Shown here one piece after another: positions 32,622-48,185 of a DNA stretch of 64,000 nt; positions within the stretch are counted from its first letter, which is position 1, and every line of letters begins with the position of its first letter. Location: positions 22,606,286 through 22,670,285 of the forward strand of contig CM069603.1 of NCBI GenBank assembly GCA_035771175.1, written 5' to 3'. The position numbers were made by a program, and so were the translations under genes. The DNA is from Paratinospora sagittata. Its lineage: Eukaryota > Streptophyta > Magnoliopsida > Ranunculales > Menispermaceae. The notes under the pieces were generated by a model. It saw nothing but the letters and a program-made list of their open reading frames with translations. It searched no databases and had not been told where the DNA came from.

Positions 32622-35600
32622 AGAACGAAGACATATCTCATGTCTAATGCATTAGTTTGATCTCTGGTGTGTAAGGTAACCCCTCGATCAATCTGAGCAC
32701 TAAAACTCTGAAAATTGCAAAGTCTTCAAAATCACTTTCGATATAGTATTTCATTTTGAAAAAATGTTTTCTGAAAGGTTTTAATCATAATTTTAATGAG
32801 TTTTGAAATATTTAAAAGTGTTTAATCTTATATCAAAGTGTTTTGAGTCAATGAAATGGTTCTTTAGTGTCAAAATATTAATTTTTCAAAAATAAGGCTA
32901 TCCAGCAATTTGCACGTCTTAGACTAAAATCTTATATTTCTAACGAGAAAAATGTGGGCACTTCTGCTTGCTCGATTTTTCTATTCCTTCACAGTTTTGC
33001 CAGGTTATCTTAATTGAAATATTCTCTAGTAACACCTAGACGATTCCCATAGTCTCGCACGCCTAAAAAACTTTAGATTGAACAATGTTTTGAATTCAAA
33101 TCATTTTTTAGTACTCTTGCTCTTTAACCTTCAACTTCAAATTTTATAAAACACTCATTCTCTGATTTTCAAAAATTCAACACGCACGATATTTGCAAGT
33201 TAGATTGAGCTTTACGAAGAGTTTTTCAAGAGAAGAAAGTAATGATTCTTGCCTTTGCAAAAAAAGGCTTCGAATTGAATCAAAATTGCAATCTGTCTTG
33301 ATGTTCAGCTAGTTCTTCATTTTATCCCTTGTGTGCGAAGATTTGCAGAGGCTATCCATTGTTTAAAACTCTAAGTATATGAAGTGGTCTCGATAAGATA
33401 ACACATCAAAAAGGAACACATCACCTGTTTTGCATCAAGAACACATCAAACAATAGCTTTCGAATTCTACAAAGATCAAGCTCGAAGAACGAAGACATAT
33501 CTCATGTCTAATGCATTAGTTTGATCTCTGGTGTGTAAGGTAACCCCTCGATCAATCTGAGCACTAAAACTCTGAAAATTGCAAAGTCTTCAAAATCACT
33601 TTCGATATAGTATTTAATTTTTAAAAAAATGTTTTCCGAAAGATTTTAATTATAATTTTAATGAGTTTTGAATTATTTAAAAGTGTTTATTCTTATATCA
33701 AAGTGTTTTGAGTCAATGAAATGGTTCTTTAGTGTCAAAATATTAATTTTTCAAAAATAAGGCTATCCAGCAATTTGCACGTCTTAGACTAAAATCTTAT
33801 ATTTCTAACGAGAAAAATGTGGGCACTTCTGCTTGCTCGATTTTTCTATTCCTTCACAGTTTTGCCAGGTTATCTTAATTGAAATATTCTCTAGTAACAC
33901 CTAGACGATTCCCATTGTCTCGCACGCCCAAAAAACTTTAGATTGAACAATGTTTTGAATTCAAATCATTTTTTAGTACTCTTGCTCTTTAACCTTCAAC
34001 TTCAAATTTTATAAAACACTCATTCTCTGATTTTCAAAAATTCAACACGCACGATATTTGCAAGTTAGATTGAGCTTTTCGAAGAGTTTTTCAAGAGAAG
34101 AAAGTAATGATTCTTGCCTTTGCAAAAAAAGGCTTCGAATTGAATCAAAATTGCAATCTGTCTTGATGTTCAGCTAGTTCTTCATTTTATCCCTTGTGTG
34201 CGAAGATTTGCAGAGGCTATCCATTGTTTAAAACTCTAAGTATATGAAGTGGTCTCGATAAGATAACACATCAAAAAGGAACACATCACCTGTTTTGCAT
34301 CAAGAACACATCAAACAATAGCTTTCGAATTCTACAAAGATCAAGCTCGAAGAACGAAGACATATCTCATGTCTAATGCATTAGTTTGATCTCTGGTGTG
34401 TAAGGTAACCCCTCGATCAATCTGAGCACTAAAACTCTGAAAATTGCAAAGTCTTCAAAATCACTTTCGATATAGTATTTCATTTTGAAAAAATGTTTTC
34501 TGAAAGGTTTTAATCATAATTTTAATGAGTTTTGAAATATTTAAAAGTGTTTAATCTTATATCAAAGTGTTTTGAGTCAATGAAATGGTTCTTTAGTGTC
34601 AAAATATTAATTTTTCAAAAATAAGGCTATCCAGCAATTTGCACGTCTTAGACTAAAATCTTATATTTCTAACGAGAAAAATGTGGGCACTTCTGCTTGC
34701 TCGATTTTTCTATTCCTTCACAGTTTTGCCAGGTTATCTTAATTGAAATATTCTCTAGTAACACCTAGACGATTCCCATAGTCTCGCACGCCTAAAAAAC
34801 TTTAGATTGAACAATGTTTTGAATTCAAATCATTTTTTAGTACTCTTGCTCTTTAACCTTCAACTTCAAATTTTATAAAACACTCATTCTCTGATTTTCA
34901 AAAATTCAACACGCACGATATTTGCAAGTTAGATTGAGCTTTACGAAGAGTTTTTCAAGAGAAGAAAGTAATGATTCTTGCCTTTGCAAAAAAAGGCTTC
35001 GAATTGAATCAAAATTGCAATCTGTCTTGATGTTCAGCTAGTTCTTCATTTTATCCCTTGTGTGCGAAGATTTGCAGAGGCTATCCATTGTTTAAAACTC
35101 TAAGTATATGAAGTGGTCTCGATAAGATAACACATCAAAAAGGAACACATCACCTGTTTTGCATCAAGAACACATCAAACAATAGCTTTCGAATTCTACA
35201 AAGATCAAGCTCGAAGAACGAAGACATATCTCATGTCTAATGCATTAGTTTGATCTCTGGTGTGTAAGGTAACCCCTCGATCAATCTGAGCACTAAAACT
35301 CTGAAAATTGCAAAGTCTTCAAAATCACTTTCGATATAGTATTTAATTTTTAAAAAAATGTTTTCCGAAAGATTTTAATTATAATTTTAATGAGTTTTGA
35401 ATTATTTAAAAGTGTTTATTCTTATATCAAAGTGTTTTGAGTCAATGAAATGGTTCTTTAGTGTCAAAATATTAATTTTTCAAAAATAAGGCTATCCAGC
35501 AATTTGCACGTCTTAGACTAAAATCTTATATTTCTAACGAGAAAAATGTGGGCACTTCTGCTTGCTCGATTTTTCTATTCCTTCACAGTTTTGCCAGGTT

Positions 35601-36079
35601 ATCTTAATTGAAATATTCTCTAGTAACACCTAGACGATTCCCATTGTCTCGCACGCCCAAAAAACTTTAGATTGAACAATGTTTTGAATTCAAATCATTT
35701 TTTAGTACTCTTGCTCTTTAACCTTCAACTTCAAATTTTATAAAACACTCATTCTCTGATTTTCAAAAATTCAACACGCACGATATTTGCAAGTTAGATT
35801 GAGCTTTTCGAAGAGTTTTTCAAGAGAAGAAAGTAATGATTCTTGCCTTTGCAAAAAAAGGCTTCGAATTGAATCAAAATTGCAATCTGTCTTGATGTTC
35901 AGCTAGTTCTTCATTTTATCCCTTGTGTGCGAAGATTTGCAGAGGCTATCCATTGTTTAAAACTCTAAGTATATGAAGTGGTCTCGATAAGATAACACAT
36001 CAAAAAGGAACACATCACCTGTTTTGCATCAAGAACACATCAAACAATAGCTTTCGAATTCTACAAAGATCAAGCTCGA
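32622..36079 (+). repeat. Two copies of a dimeric higher-order repeat (~1729 bp)
   Basis: A monomer with the rare variant CCCATAGTCTCGC (at about 33047 and 34776), followed by a monomer with TTTAATTTTTAAAAAAATG and CCGAAAGATTTT, occurs twice in a row with a 1729-bp offset. The neighbouring dimer-like pairs at 30029-31757 and 38672-40400 are related but lack the rare variant. Confidence 0.85.
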
Positions 36080-39000
36080 AGAACGAAGACATATCTCATG
36101 TCTAATGCATTAGTTTGATCTCTGGTGTGTAAGGTAACCCCTCGATCAATCTGAGCACTAAAACTCTGAAAATTGCAAAGTCTTCAAAATCACTTTCGAT
36201 ATAGTATTTCATTTTGAAAAAATGTTTTCTGAAAGGTTTTAATCATAATTTTAATGAGTTTTGAAATATTTAAAAGTGTTTAATCTTATATCAAAGTGTT
36301 TTGAGTCAATGAAATGGTTCTTTAGTGTCAAAATATTAATTTTTCAAAAATAAGGCTATCCAGCAATTTGCACGTCTTAGACTAAAATCTTATATTTCTA
36401 ACGAGAAAAATGTGGGCACTTCTGCTTGCTCGATTTTTCTATTCCTTCACAGTTTTGCCAGGTTATCTTAATTGAAATATTCTCTAGTAACACCTAGACG
36501 ATTCCCATTGTCTCGCACGCCTAAAAAACTTTAGATTGAACAATGTTTTGAATTCAAATCATTTTTTAGTACTCTTGCTCTTTAACCTTCAACTTCAAAT
36601 TTTATAAAACACTCATTCTCTGATTTTCAAAAATTCAACACGCACGATATTTGCAAGTTAGATTGAGCTTTACGAAGAGTTTTTCAAGAGAAGAAAGTAA
36701 TGATTCTTGCCTTTGCAAAAAAAGGCTTCGAATTGAATCAAAATTGCAATCTGTCTTGATGTTCAGCTAGTTCTTCATTTTATCCCTTGTGTGCGAAGAT
36801 TTGCAGAGGCTATCCATTGTTTAAAACTCTAAGTATATGAAGTGGTCTCGATAAGATAACACATCAAAAAGGAACACAGCACCTGTTTTGCATCAAGAAC
36901 ACATCAAACAATAGCTTTCAAATTCTACAAAGATCAAGCTCGAAGAACGAAGACATATCTCATGTCTAATGCATTAGTTTGATCTCTGGTGTGTAAGGTA
37001 ACCCCTCGATCAATCTGAGCACTAAAACTCTGAAAATTGCAAAGTCTTCAAAATCACTTTCGATATAGTATTTCATTTTGAAAAAATGTTTTCTGAAAGG
37101 TTTTAATCATAATTTTAATGAGTTTTGAAATATTTAAAAGTGTTTAATCTTATATCAAAGTGTTTTGAGTCAATGAAATGGTTCTTTAGTGTCAAAATAT
37201 TAATTTTTCAAAAATAAGGCTATCCAGCAATTTGCACGTCTTAGACTAAAATCTTATATTTCTAACGAGAAAAATGTGGGCACTTCTGCTTGCTCGATTT
37301 TTCTATTCCTTCACAGTTTTGCCAGGTTATCTTAATTGAAATATTCTCTAGTAACACCTAGACGATTCCCATTGTCTCGCACGCCTAAAAAACTTTAGAT
37401 TGAACAATGTTTTGAATTCAAATCATTTTTTAGTACTCTTGCTCTTTAACCTTCAACTTCAAATTTTATAAAACACTCATTCTCTGATTTTCAAAAATTC
37501 AACACGCACGATATTTGCAAGTTAGATTGAGCTTTACGAAGAGTTTTTCAAGAGAAGAAAGTAATGATTCTTGCCTTTGCAAAAAAAGGCTTCGAATTGA
37601 ATCAAAATTGCAATCTGTCTTGATGTTCAGCTAGTTCTTCATTTTATCCCTTGTGTGCGAAGATTTGCAGAGGCTATCCATTGTTTAAAACTCTAAGTAT
37701 ATGAAGTGGTCTCGATAAGATAACACATCAAAAAGGAACACATCACCTGTTTTGCATCAAGAACACATCAAACAATAGCTTTCGAATTCTACAAAGATCA
37801 AGCTCGAAGAACGAAGACATATCTCATGTCTAATGCATTAGTTTGAGCTCTGGTGTGTAAGGTAACCCCTCGATCAATCTGAGCACTAAAACTCTGAAAA
37901 TTGCAAAGTCTTCAAAATCACTTTCGATATAGTATTTCATTTTGAAAAAATGTTTTCCGAAAGGTTTTAATCATAATTTTAATGAGTTTTGAATTATTTA
38001 AAAGTGTTTATTCTTATATCAAAGTGTTTTGAGTCAATGAAATGGTTCTTTAGTGTCAAAATATTAATTTTTCAAAAATAAGGCTATCCAGCAATTTGCA
38101 CGTCTTAGACTAAAATCTTATATTTCTAACGAGAAAAATGTGGGCACTTCTGCTTGCTCGATTTTTCTATTCCTTCACAGTTTTGCCAGGTTATCTTAAT
38201 TGAAATATTCTCTAGTAACACCTAGACGATTCCCATTGTCTCGCACGCCCAAAAAACTTTAGATTGAACAATGTTTTGAATTCAAATCATTTTTTAGTAC
38301 TCTTGCTCTTTAACCTTCAACTTCAAATTTTATAAAACACTCATTCTCTGATTTTCAAAAATTCAACACGCACGATATTTGCAAGTTAGATTGAGCTTTA
38401 CGAAGAGTTTTTCAAGAGAAGAAAGTAATGATTCTTGCCTTTGCAAAAAAAGGCTTCGAATTGAATCAAAATTGCAATCTGTCTTGATGTTCAGCTAGTT
38501 CTTCATTTTATCCCTTGTGTGCGAAGATTTGCAGAGGCTATCCATTGTTTAAAACTCTAAGTATATGAAGTGGTCTCGATAAGATAACACATCAAAAAGG
38601 AACACAGCACCTGTTTTGCATCAAGAACACATCAAACAATAGCTTTCAAATTCTACAAAGATCAAGCTCGAAGAACGAAGACATATCTCATGTCTAATGC
38701 ATTAGTTTGATCTCTGGTGTGTAAGGTAACCCCTCGATCAATCTGAGCACTAAAACTCTGAAAATTGCAAAGTCTTCAAAATCACTTTCGATATAGTATT
38801 TCATTTTGAAAAAATGTTTTCTGAAAGGTTTTAATCATAATTTTAATGAGTTTTGAAATATTTAAAAGTGTTTAATCTTATATCAAAGTGTTTTGAGTCA
38901 ATGAAATGGTTCTTTAGTGTCAAAATATTAATTTTTCAAAAATAAGGCTATCCAGCAATTTGCACGTCTTAGACTAAAATCTTATATTTCTAACGAGAAA

Positions 39001-42000
39001 AATGTGGGCACTTCTGCTTGCTCGATTTTTCTATTCCTTCACAGTTTTGCCAGGTTATCTTAATTGAAATATTCTCTAGTAACACCTAGACGATTCCCAT
39101 TGTCTCGCACGCCTAAAAAACTTTAGATTGAACAATGTTTTGAATTCAAATCATTTTTTAGTACTCTTGCTCTTTAACCTTCAACTTCAAATTTTATAAA
39201 ACACTCATTCTCTGATTTTCAAAAATTCAACACGCACGATATTTGCAAGTTAGATTGAGCTTTACGAAGAGTTTTTCAAGAGAAGAAAGTAATGATTCTT
39301 GCCTTTGCAAAAAAAGGCTTCGAATTGAATCAAAATTGCAATCTGTCTTGATGTTCAGCTAGTTCTTCATTTTATCCCTTGTGTGCGAAGATTTGCAGAG
39401 GCTATCCATTGTTTAAAACTCTAAGTATATGAAGTGGTCTCGATAAGATAACACATCAAAAAGGAACACAGCACCTGTTTTGCATCAAGAACACATCAAA
39501 CAATAGCTTTCAAATTCTACAAAGATCAAGCTCGAAGAACGAAGACATATCTCATGTCTAATGCATTAGTTTGATCTCTGGTGTGTAAGGTAACCCCTCG
39601 ATCAATCTGAGCACTAAAACTCTGAAAATTGCAAAGTCTTCAAAATCACTTTCGATATAGTATTTAATTTTTAAAAAAATGTTTTCCGAAAGATTTTAAT
39701 TATAATTTTAATGAGTTTTGAATTATTTAAAAGTGTTTATTCTTATATCAAAGTGTTTTGAGTCAATGAAATGGTTCTTTAGTGTCAAAATATTAATTTT
39801 TCAAAAATAAGGCTATCCAGCAATTTGCACGTCTTAGACTAAAATCTTATATTTCTAACGAGAAAAATGTGGGCACTTCTGCTTGCTCGATTTTTCTATT
39901 CCTTCACAGTTTTGCCAGGTTATCTTAATTGAAATATTCTCTAGTAACACCTAGACGATTCCCATTGTCTCGCACGCCCAAAAAACTTTAGATTGAACAA
40001 TGTTTTGAATTCAAATCATTTTTTAGTACTCTTGCTCTTCAACCTTCAACTTCAAATTTTATAAAACACTCATTCTCTGATTTTCAAAAATTCAACACGC
40101 ACGATATTTGCAAGTTAGATTGAGCTTTTCGAAGAGTTTTTCAAGAGAAGAAAGTAATGATTCTTGCCTTTGCAAAAAAAGGCTTCGAATTGAATCAAAA
40201 TTGCAATCTGTCTTGATGTTCAGCTAGTTCTTCATTTTATCCCTTGTGTGCGAAGATTTGCAGAGGCTATCCATTGTTTAAAACTCTAAGTATATGAAGT
40301 GGTCTCGATAAGATAACACATCAAAAAGGAACACATCATCTGTTTTGCATCAAGAACACATCAAACAATAGCTTTCGAATTCTACAAAGATCAAGCTCGA
40401 AGAACGAAGACATATCTCATGTCTAATGCATTAGTTTGATCTCTGGTGTGTAAGGTAACCCCTCGATCAATCTGAGCACTAAAACTCTGAAAATTGCAAA
40501 GTCTTCAAAATCACTTTCGATATAGTATTTCATTTTGAAAAAAATGTTTTCTGAAAGGTTTTAATCATAATTTTAATGAGTTTTGAAATATTTAAAAGTG
40601 CTTAATCTTATATCAAAGTGTTTTGAGTCAATGAAATGGTTCTTTAGTGTCAAAATATTAATTTTTCAAAAATAAGGCTATCCAGCAATTTGCACGTCTT
40701 AGACTAAAATCTTATATTTCTAACAAGAAAAATGTGGGCACTTCTGCTTGCTCGATTTTTCTATTCCTTCACAGTTTTGCCAGGTTATCTTAATTGAAAT
40801 ATTCTCTAGTAACACCTAGACGATTCCCATTGTCTCGCACGCCTAAAAAACTTTAGATTGAACAATGTTTTGAATTCAAATCATTTTTTAGTACTCTTGC
40901 TCTTTAACCTTCAACTTCAAATTTTATAAAACACTCATTCTCTGATTTTCAAAAATTCAACACGCACGATATTTGCAAGTTAGATTGAGCTTTACGAAGA
41001 GTTTTTCAAGAGAAGAAAGTAATGATTCTTGCCTTTGCAAAAAAAGGCTTCGAATTGAATCAAAATTGCAATCTGTCTTGATGTTCAGCTAGTTCTTCAT
41101 TTTATCCCTTGTGTGCGAAGATTTGCAGAGGCTATCCATTGTTTAAAACTCTAAGTATATGAAGTGGTCTCGATAAGATAACACATCAAAAAGGAACACA
41201 ACACCTGTTTTGCATCAAGAACACATCAAACAATAGCTTTCAAATTCTACAAAGATCAAGCTCGAAGAACGAAGACATATCTCATGTCTAATGCATTAGT
41301 TTGATCTCTGGTGTGTAAGGTAACCCCTCGATCAATCTTAGCACTAAAACTCTGAAAATTGCAAAGTCTTCAAAATCACTTTCGATATAGTATTTCATTT
41401 TGAAAAAAATGTTTTCTGAAAGGTTTTAATCATAATTTTAATGAGTTTTGAAATATTTAAAAGTGTTTAATCTTATATTAAAGTGTTTTGAGTCAATGAA
41501 ATGGTTCTTTAGTGTCAAAATATTAATTATTCAAAAATAAGGCTATCCAGCAATTTGCACGTCTTAGACTAAAATCTTATATTTCTAACGAGAAAAATGT
41601 GGGCACTTCTGCTTGCTCGATTTTTCTATTCCTTCACAGTTTTGCCAGGTTATCTTAATTGAAATATTCTCTAGTAACACCTAGATGATTCCCATTGTCT
41701 CGCACGCCCAAAAAATTTTAGATTGAACAATGTTTTGAATTCAAATCATTTTTTAGTACTCTTGCTCTTTAACCTTCAACTTCAAATTTTATAAAACACT
41801 CATTCTCTGATTTTCAAAAATTCAACACGCACGATATTTGCAAGTTAGATTGAGCTTTACGAAGAGTTTTTCAAGAGAAGAAAGTAATGATTCTTGCCTT
41901 TGCAAAAAAAGGCTTCGAATTGAATCAAAATTGCAATCTGTCTTGATGTTCAGCTAGTTCTTCATTTTATCCCTTGTGTGCGAAGATTTGCAGAGGCTAT

Positions 42001-45000
42001 CCATTGTTTAAAACTCTAAGTATATGAAGTGGTCTCGATAAGATAACACATCAAAAAGGAACACAACACCTGTTTTGCATCAAGAACACATCAAACAATA
42101 GCTTTCAAATTCTACAAAGATCAAGCTCGAAGAACGAAGACATATCTCATGTCTAATGCATTAGTTTGATCTCTGGTGTGTAAGGTAACCCCTCGATCAA
42201 TCTTAGCACTAAAACTCTGAAAATTGCAAAGTCTTCAAAATCACTTTCGATATAGTATTTAATTTTTACAAAAATGTTTTCCGAAAGATTTTAATTATAA
42301 TTTTAAAGAGTTTTGAATTATTTAAAAGCGTTTATTCTTATATCAAAGTGTTTTGAGTCAATGAAATGGTTCTTTAGTGTCAAAATATTAATTTTTCAAA
42401 AATAAGGCTATCCTGCAATTGGCACGTCTTAGACTAAAATCTGATATTTCCTACGAGAAAAATGTGGGCACTTCTGCTTGCTCGATTTTTCTATTCCTTC
42501 ACAGTTTTGCCAGGTTATCTTAATTGAAATATTCTCTAGTAACACCTAGATGATTCCCATTGTCTCGCACGCCCAAAAAACTTTAGATTGAACAATGTTT
42601 TGAATTCAAATCATTTTGTAGTACTCTTGCTCTTTAACCTTCAACTTCAAATTTTATAAAACACTCATTCTCTGATTTTCAAAAATTCAACAAGCACGAT
42701 ATTTGCAAGTTAGATTGAGCTTTTCGAAGAGTTTTTCAAGAGAAGAAAGTAATGATTCTTGCCTTTGCAAAAAAAGGCTTCGAATTTAATCAAAATTGCA
42801 ATCTGTCTTGATGTTCAGCTAGTTCTTCATTTTATCCCTTGTGTGCGAAGATTTGCAGAGGCTATCCTTTGTTTAAAACTCTAAGTATATGAAGTGGTCT
42901 CGATAAGATAACACATCAAAAAGGAACACAGCACCTGTTTTGCATCAAGAACACATCAAACAATAGCTTTCAAATTCTACAAAGATCAAGCTCGAAGAAC
43001 GAAGACATATCTCATGTCTAATGCATTAGTTTGATCTCTGGTGTGTAGGGTAACCCCTCGATCAATCTCAGCACTAAAACTCTGAAAATTGCAAAGTCTT
43101 CAAAATCACTTTTCATATAGTATTTCATTTTGAAAAAAATGTTTTCTGAAAGGTTTTAATCATAATTTTAATGAATTTTGAATTATTTAAAAGTGTTTAA
43201 TCTTATATCAAAGTGTTTTGAGTCAATGAAATGGTTCTTTAGTGTCAAAATATTAATTTTTCAAAAATAAGGCTATCCAGCAATTTGCACGTCTTAGACT
43301 AAAATCTTATATTTCTAACGAGAAAAATGTGGGCACTTCTGCTTGCTCGATTTTTCTATTCCTTCACAGTTTTGCCAGGTTATCTTAATTGAAATATTCT
43401 CTAGTAACACCTAGAGGATTCCCATTGTCTCGCACGCCCAAAAAACTTTAGATTGAACAATGTTTTGAATTCAAATCATTTTTTAGTACTCTTGCTCTTT
43501 AACCTTCAACTTCAAATTTTATAAAACACTCATTCTCTGATTTTCAAAAATTCAACACGCACGATATTTGCAAGTTAGATTGAGCTTTTCGAATAGCTTT
43601 TCAAGAGAAGAAAGTAATGATTCTTGCCTTTGCAAAAAAAGGCTTCGAATTGATTCAAAATTGCAATCTGTCTTGATGTTCAGCTAGTTCTTCATTTTAT
43701 CCCTTGTGTGCGAAGATTTGCAGAGGCTATCCATTGTTTAAAACTCTAAGTATATGAAGTGGTCTCGATAAGATAACACATCAAAAAGGAACACATCACC
43801 TGTTTTGCATCAAGAACACATCAAACAATAGCTTTCGAATTCTACAAAGATCAAGCTCGAAGAACGAAGTCATATCTCATGTCTAATGCATTAGTTTGAT
43901 CTCTGGTGTGTAAGGTAACCCGTCGATCAATCTCAGCACTAAAACTCTGAAAATTGCAAAGTCTTCAAAATCACTTTCGATATAGTATTTAATTTTTACA
44001 AAAATGTTTTCCGAAAGGTTTTAATTATAATTTTGATGAGTTTTGAATTATTTAAAAGTGTTTATTCTTATATCAAAGTGTTTTGAGTCAATGAAATGGT
44101 TCTTTAGTGTCAAAATATTAATTTTTCAAAAATAAGGCTATCCTGCAATTGGCACGTCTTAGACTGAAATCTGATATTTCTAACGAGAAAAATGTGGGCA
44201 CTTCTGCTTGCTCGATTTTTCTATTCCTTCACAGTTTTGCCAGGTTCTCTTGATCGAAATATTCTCTAGTAACACCTAGATGATTCCCATTGTCTCGCAC
44301 GCCCAAAAAACTTTAGATTGAACAATGTTTTGAATTCAAATCATTTTGTAGTACTCTTGCTCTTTAACCTTCAACTTCAAATTTTATAAAACACTCATTC
44401 TCTGATTTTCAAAAATTCAACAAGCACGATATTTGCAAGTTAGATTGTGCTTTTCGAAGAGTTTTTCAAGAGAAGAAAGTAATGATTCTTGCCTTTGCAA
44501 AAAAAGGCTTCGAATTTAATCAAAATTGCAATCTGTCTTGATGTTCAGCTAGTTCTTCATTTTATCCCTTGTGTGCGAAGATTTGCAGAGGCTATCGATT
44601 GTTTAAAACTCTAAGTATATGAAGTGGTCTCGATAAGATAACACATCAAAAAGGAACACAGCACCTGTTTTGCATCAAGAACACATCAAACAATAGCTTT
44701 CAAATTCCACAAAGATCAAGCTCGAAGAACGAAGACATATCTCATGTCTAATGCATTAGTTTGATCTCTGGTGTGTAGGGTAACCCCTCGATCAATCTCA
44801 GCACTAAAACTCTGAAAATTGCAAAGTCTTCAAAATCACTTTTCATATAGTATTTCATTTTGAAAAAAATGTTTTCTGAAAGGTTTTAATCATAATTTTA
44901 ATGAGTTTTGAATTATTTAAAAGTGTTTAATCTTATATCAAAGTGTTTTGAGTCAATGAAATGGTTCTTTAGTGTCAAAATATTAATTTTTCAAAAATAA

Positions 45001-48000
45001 GGCTATCCAGCAATTTGCACGTCTTTGACTAAAATCTGATATTTCTAACGAGAAAAATGTGGGCACTTCTGCTTGCTCGATTTTTCTATTCCTTCACAGT
45101 TTTGCCAGGTTCTCTTAATCGAAATATTCTCTAGTAACACCTAGATGATTCCCATTGTCTCGCACGCCCAAAAAACTTTAGATTGAACAATGTTTTGAAT
45201 TCAAATCATTTTGTAGTACTCTTGCTCTTTAACCTTCAACTTCAAATTTTATAAAACACTCATTCTCTGATTTTCAAAAATTCAACAAGCACGATATTTG
45301 CAAGTTAGATTGTGCTTTTCGAAGAGTTTTTCAAGAGAAGAAAGTAATGATTCTTGCCTTTGCAAAAAAAGGCTTCGAATTTAATCAAAATTGCAATCTG
45401 TCTTGATGTTCAGCTAGTTCTTCATTTTATCCCTTGTGTGCGAAGATTTGCAGAGGCTATCCATTGTTTAAAACTCTAAGTATATGAAGTGGTCTCGATA
45501 AGATAACACATCAAAAAGGAACACAGCACCTGTTTTGCATCAAGAACACATCAAACAATAGCTTTCAAATTCCACAAAGATCAAGCTCGAAGAACGAAGA
45601 CATATCTCATGTCTAATGCATTAGTTTGATCTCTGGTGTGTAGGGTAACCCCTCGATCAATCTCAGCACTAAAACTCTGAAAATTGCAAAGTCTTCAAAA
45701 TCACTTTTCATATAGTATTTCATTTTGAAAAAATTGTTTTCTGAAAGGTTTTAATCATAATTTTAATGAGTTTTGAATTATTAAAAAGTGTTTAATCTTA
45801 TATCAAAGTGTTTTGAGTCAATGAAATGGTTCTTTAGTGTCAAAATATTAATTTTTCAAAAATAAGGCTATCCAGCAATTTGCACGTCTTTGACTAAAAT
45901 CTGATATTTCTAACGAGAAAAATGTGGGCACTTCTGCTTGCTCGATTTTTCTATTCCTTCACAGTTTTGCCAGGTTATCTTAATTGAAATATTCTCTAGT
46001 AACACCTAGATGATTCCCATTGTCTCGCACGCCCAAAAAACTTTAGATTGAACAATGTTTTGAATTCAAATCATTTTTTAGTACTCTTGCTCTTTAACCT
46101 TCAACTTCAAATTTTATCAAACACTCATTCTCTGATTTTCAAAAATTCAACACGCACGATATTTGCAAGTTAGATTGAGCTTTACGAAGAGTTTTTCAAG
46201 AGAAGAAAGTAATGATTCTTGCCTTTGCAAAAAAAGGCTTCGAATTGAATCAAAATTGCAATCTGTCTTGATGTTCAGCTAGTTCTTCATTTTATCCCTT
46301 GTGTGCGAAGATTTGCAGAGGCTATCCATTGTTTAAAACTCTAAGTATATGAAGTGGTCTCGATAAGATAACACATCAAAAAGGAACACATCACCTGTTT
46401 TGCATCAAGAACACATCAAACAATAGCTTTCGAATTCTACAAAGATCAAGCTCGAAGAACGAAGACATATCTCATGTCTAATGCATTAGTTTGATCTCTG
46501 GTGTGTAAGGTAACCCCTCGATCAATCTCAGCACTAAAACTCTGAAAATTGCAAAGTCTTCAAAATCACTTTCGATATAGAATTTAATTTTTACAAAAAT
46601 GTTTTCCGAAAGGTTTTAATTATAATTTTGATGAGTTTTGAATTATTTAAAAGTGTTTATTCTTATATCAAAGTGTTTTGAGTCAATGAAATGGTTCTTT
46701 AGTGTCAAAATATTAATTTTTCAAAAATAAGGCTATCCTGCAATTGGCACGTCTTAGACTAAAATCTGATATTTCGAACGAGAAAAATGTGGGCACTTCT
46801 GCTTGCTCGATTTTTCTATTCCTTCACAGTTTTGCCAGGTTCTCTTAATCGAAATATTCTCTAGTAACACCTAGATGATTCCCATTGTCTCGCACGCCCA
46901 AAAAACTTTAGATTGAACAATGTTTTGAATTCAAATCATTTTTTAGTACTCTTGCTCTTTAACCTTCAACTTCAAATTTTATAAAACACTCATTCTCTGA
47001 TTTTCAAAAATTCAACAAGCACGATATTTGCAAGTTAGATTGAGCTTTTCGAAGAGTTTTTCATGAGAAGAAAGTAATGATTCTTGCCTTTGCAAAAAAA
47101 GGCTACGAATTGAATCAAAATTGCAATCTGTCTTGATGTTCAGCTAGTTCTTCATTTTATCCCTTGTGTGCGATGATTTGCAGAGGCTATCCATTGTTTA
47201 AAACTCTAAGTATATGAAGTGGTCTCGATAAGATAACACATCAAAAAGGAACACATCACCTGTTTTGCATCAAGAACACATCAAACAATAGCTTTCGAAT
47301 TCTACAAAGATCAAGCTCGAAGAACGAAGACATATCTCATGTCTAATGCATTAGTTTGATCTCTGGTGTGTAGGGTAACCCCTCGATCAATCTCAGCACT
47401 AAAACTCTGAAAATTGCAAAGTCTTCAAAATCACTTTCGATATAGTATTTCATTTTGAAAAAAATGTTTTCTGAAAGGTTTTAATCATAATTTTAATGAG
47501 TTTTGAAATATTTAAAAGTGTTTAATCTTATATCAAAGTGTTTTGAGTCAATGAAATGGTTCTTTAGTGTCAAAATATTAATTTTTCAAAAATAAGGCTA
47601 TCCTGCAATTGGCACGTCTTAGACTAAAATCTGATATTTCTAACGAGAAAAATGTGGGCACTTCTGCTTGCTCGATTTTTCTATTACTTCACAGTTTTGC
47701 CAGGTTATCTTAATCGAAATATTCTCTAGTAACACCTAGATGATTCCCATTGTCTCGCACGCCCAAAAAACTTTAGATTGAACAATGTTTTGAATTCAAA
47801 TCATTTTGTACTACTCTTGCTCTTTAACCTTCAACTTCAAATTTTATAAAACACTCATTCTCTGATTTTCAAAAATACAACACGCACGATATTTGCAAGT
47901 TAGATTGAGCTTTTCGAATAGCTTTTCAAGAGAAGAAAGTAATGATTCTTGCCTTTGCAAAAAAAGGCTTCGAATTGAATCAAAATTGCAATCTGTCTTG

Positions 48001-48185
48001 ATGTTCGGCTAGTTCTTCATTTTATCCCTTGTGTGCGAAGATTTGCAGAGGCTATCCATTGTTTAAAACTCTAAGTATATGAAGTGGTCTCGATAAGATA
48101 ACACATCAAAAAGGAACACATCACCTGTTTTGCATCAAGAACACATCAAACAATAGCTTTCAAATTCTACAAAGATCAAGCTCGA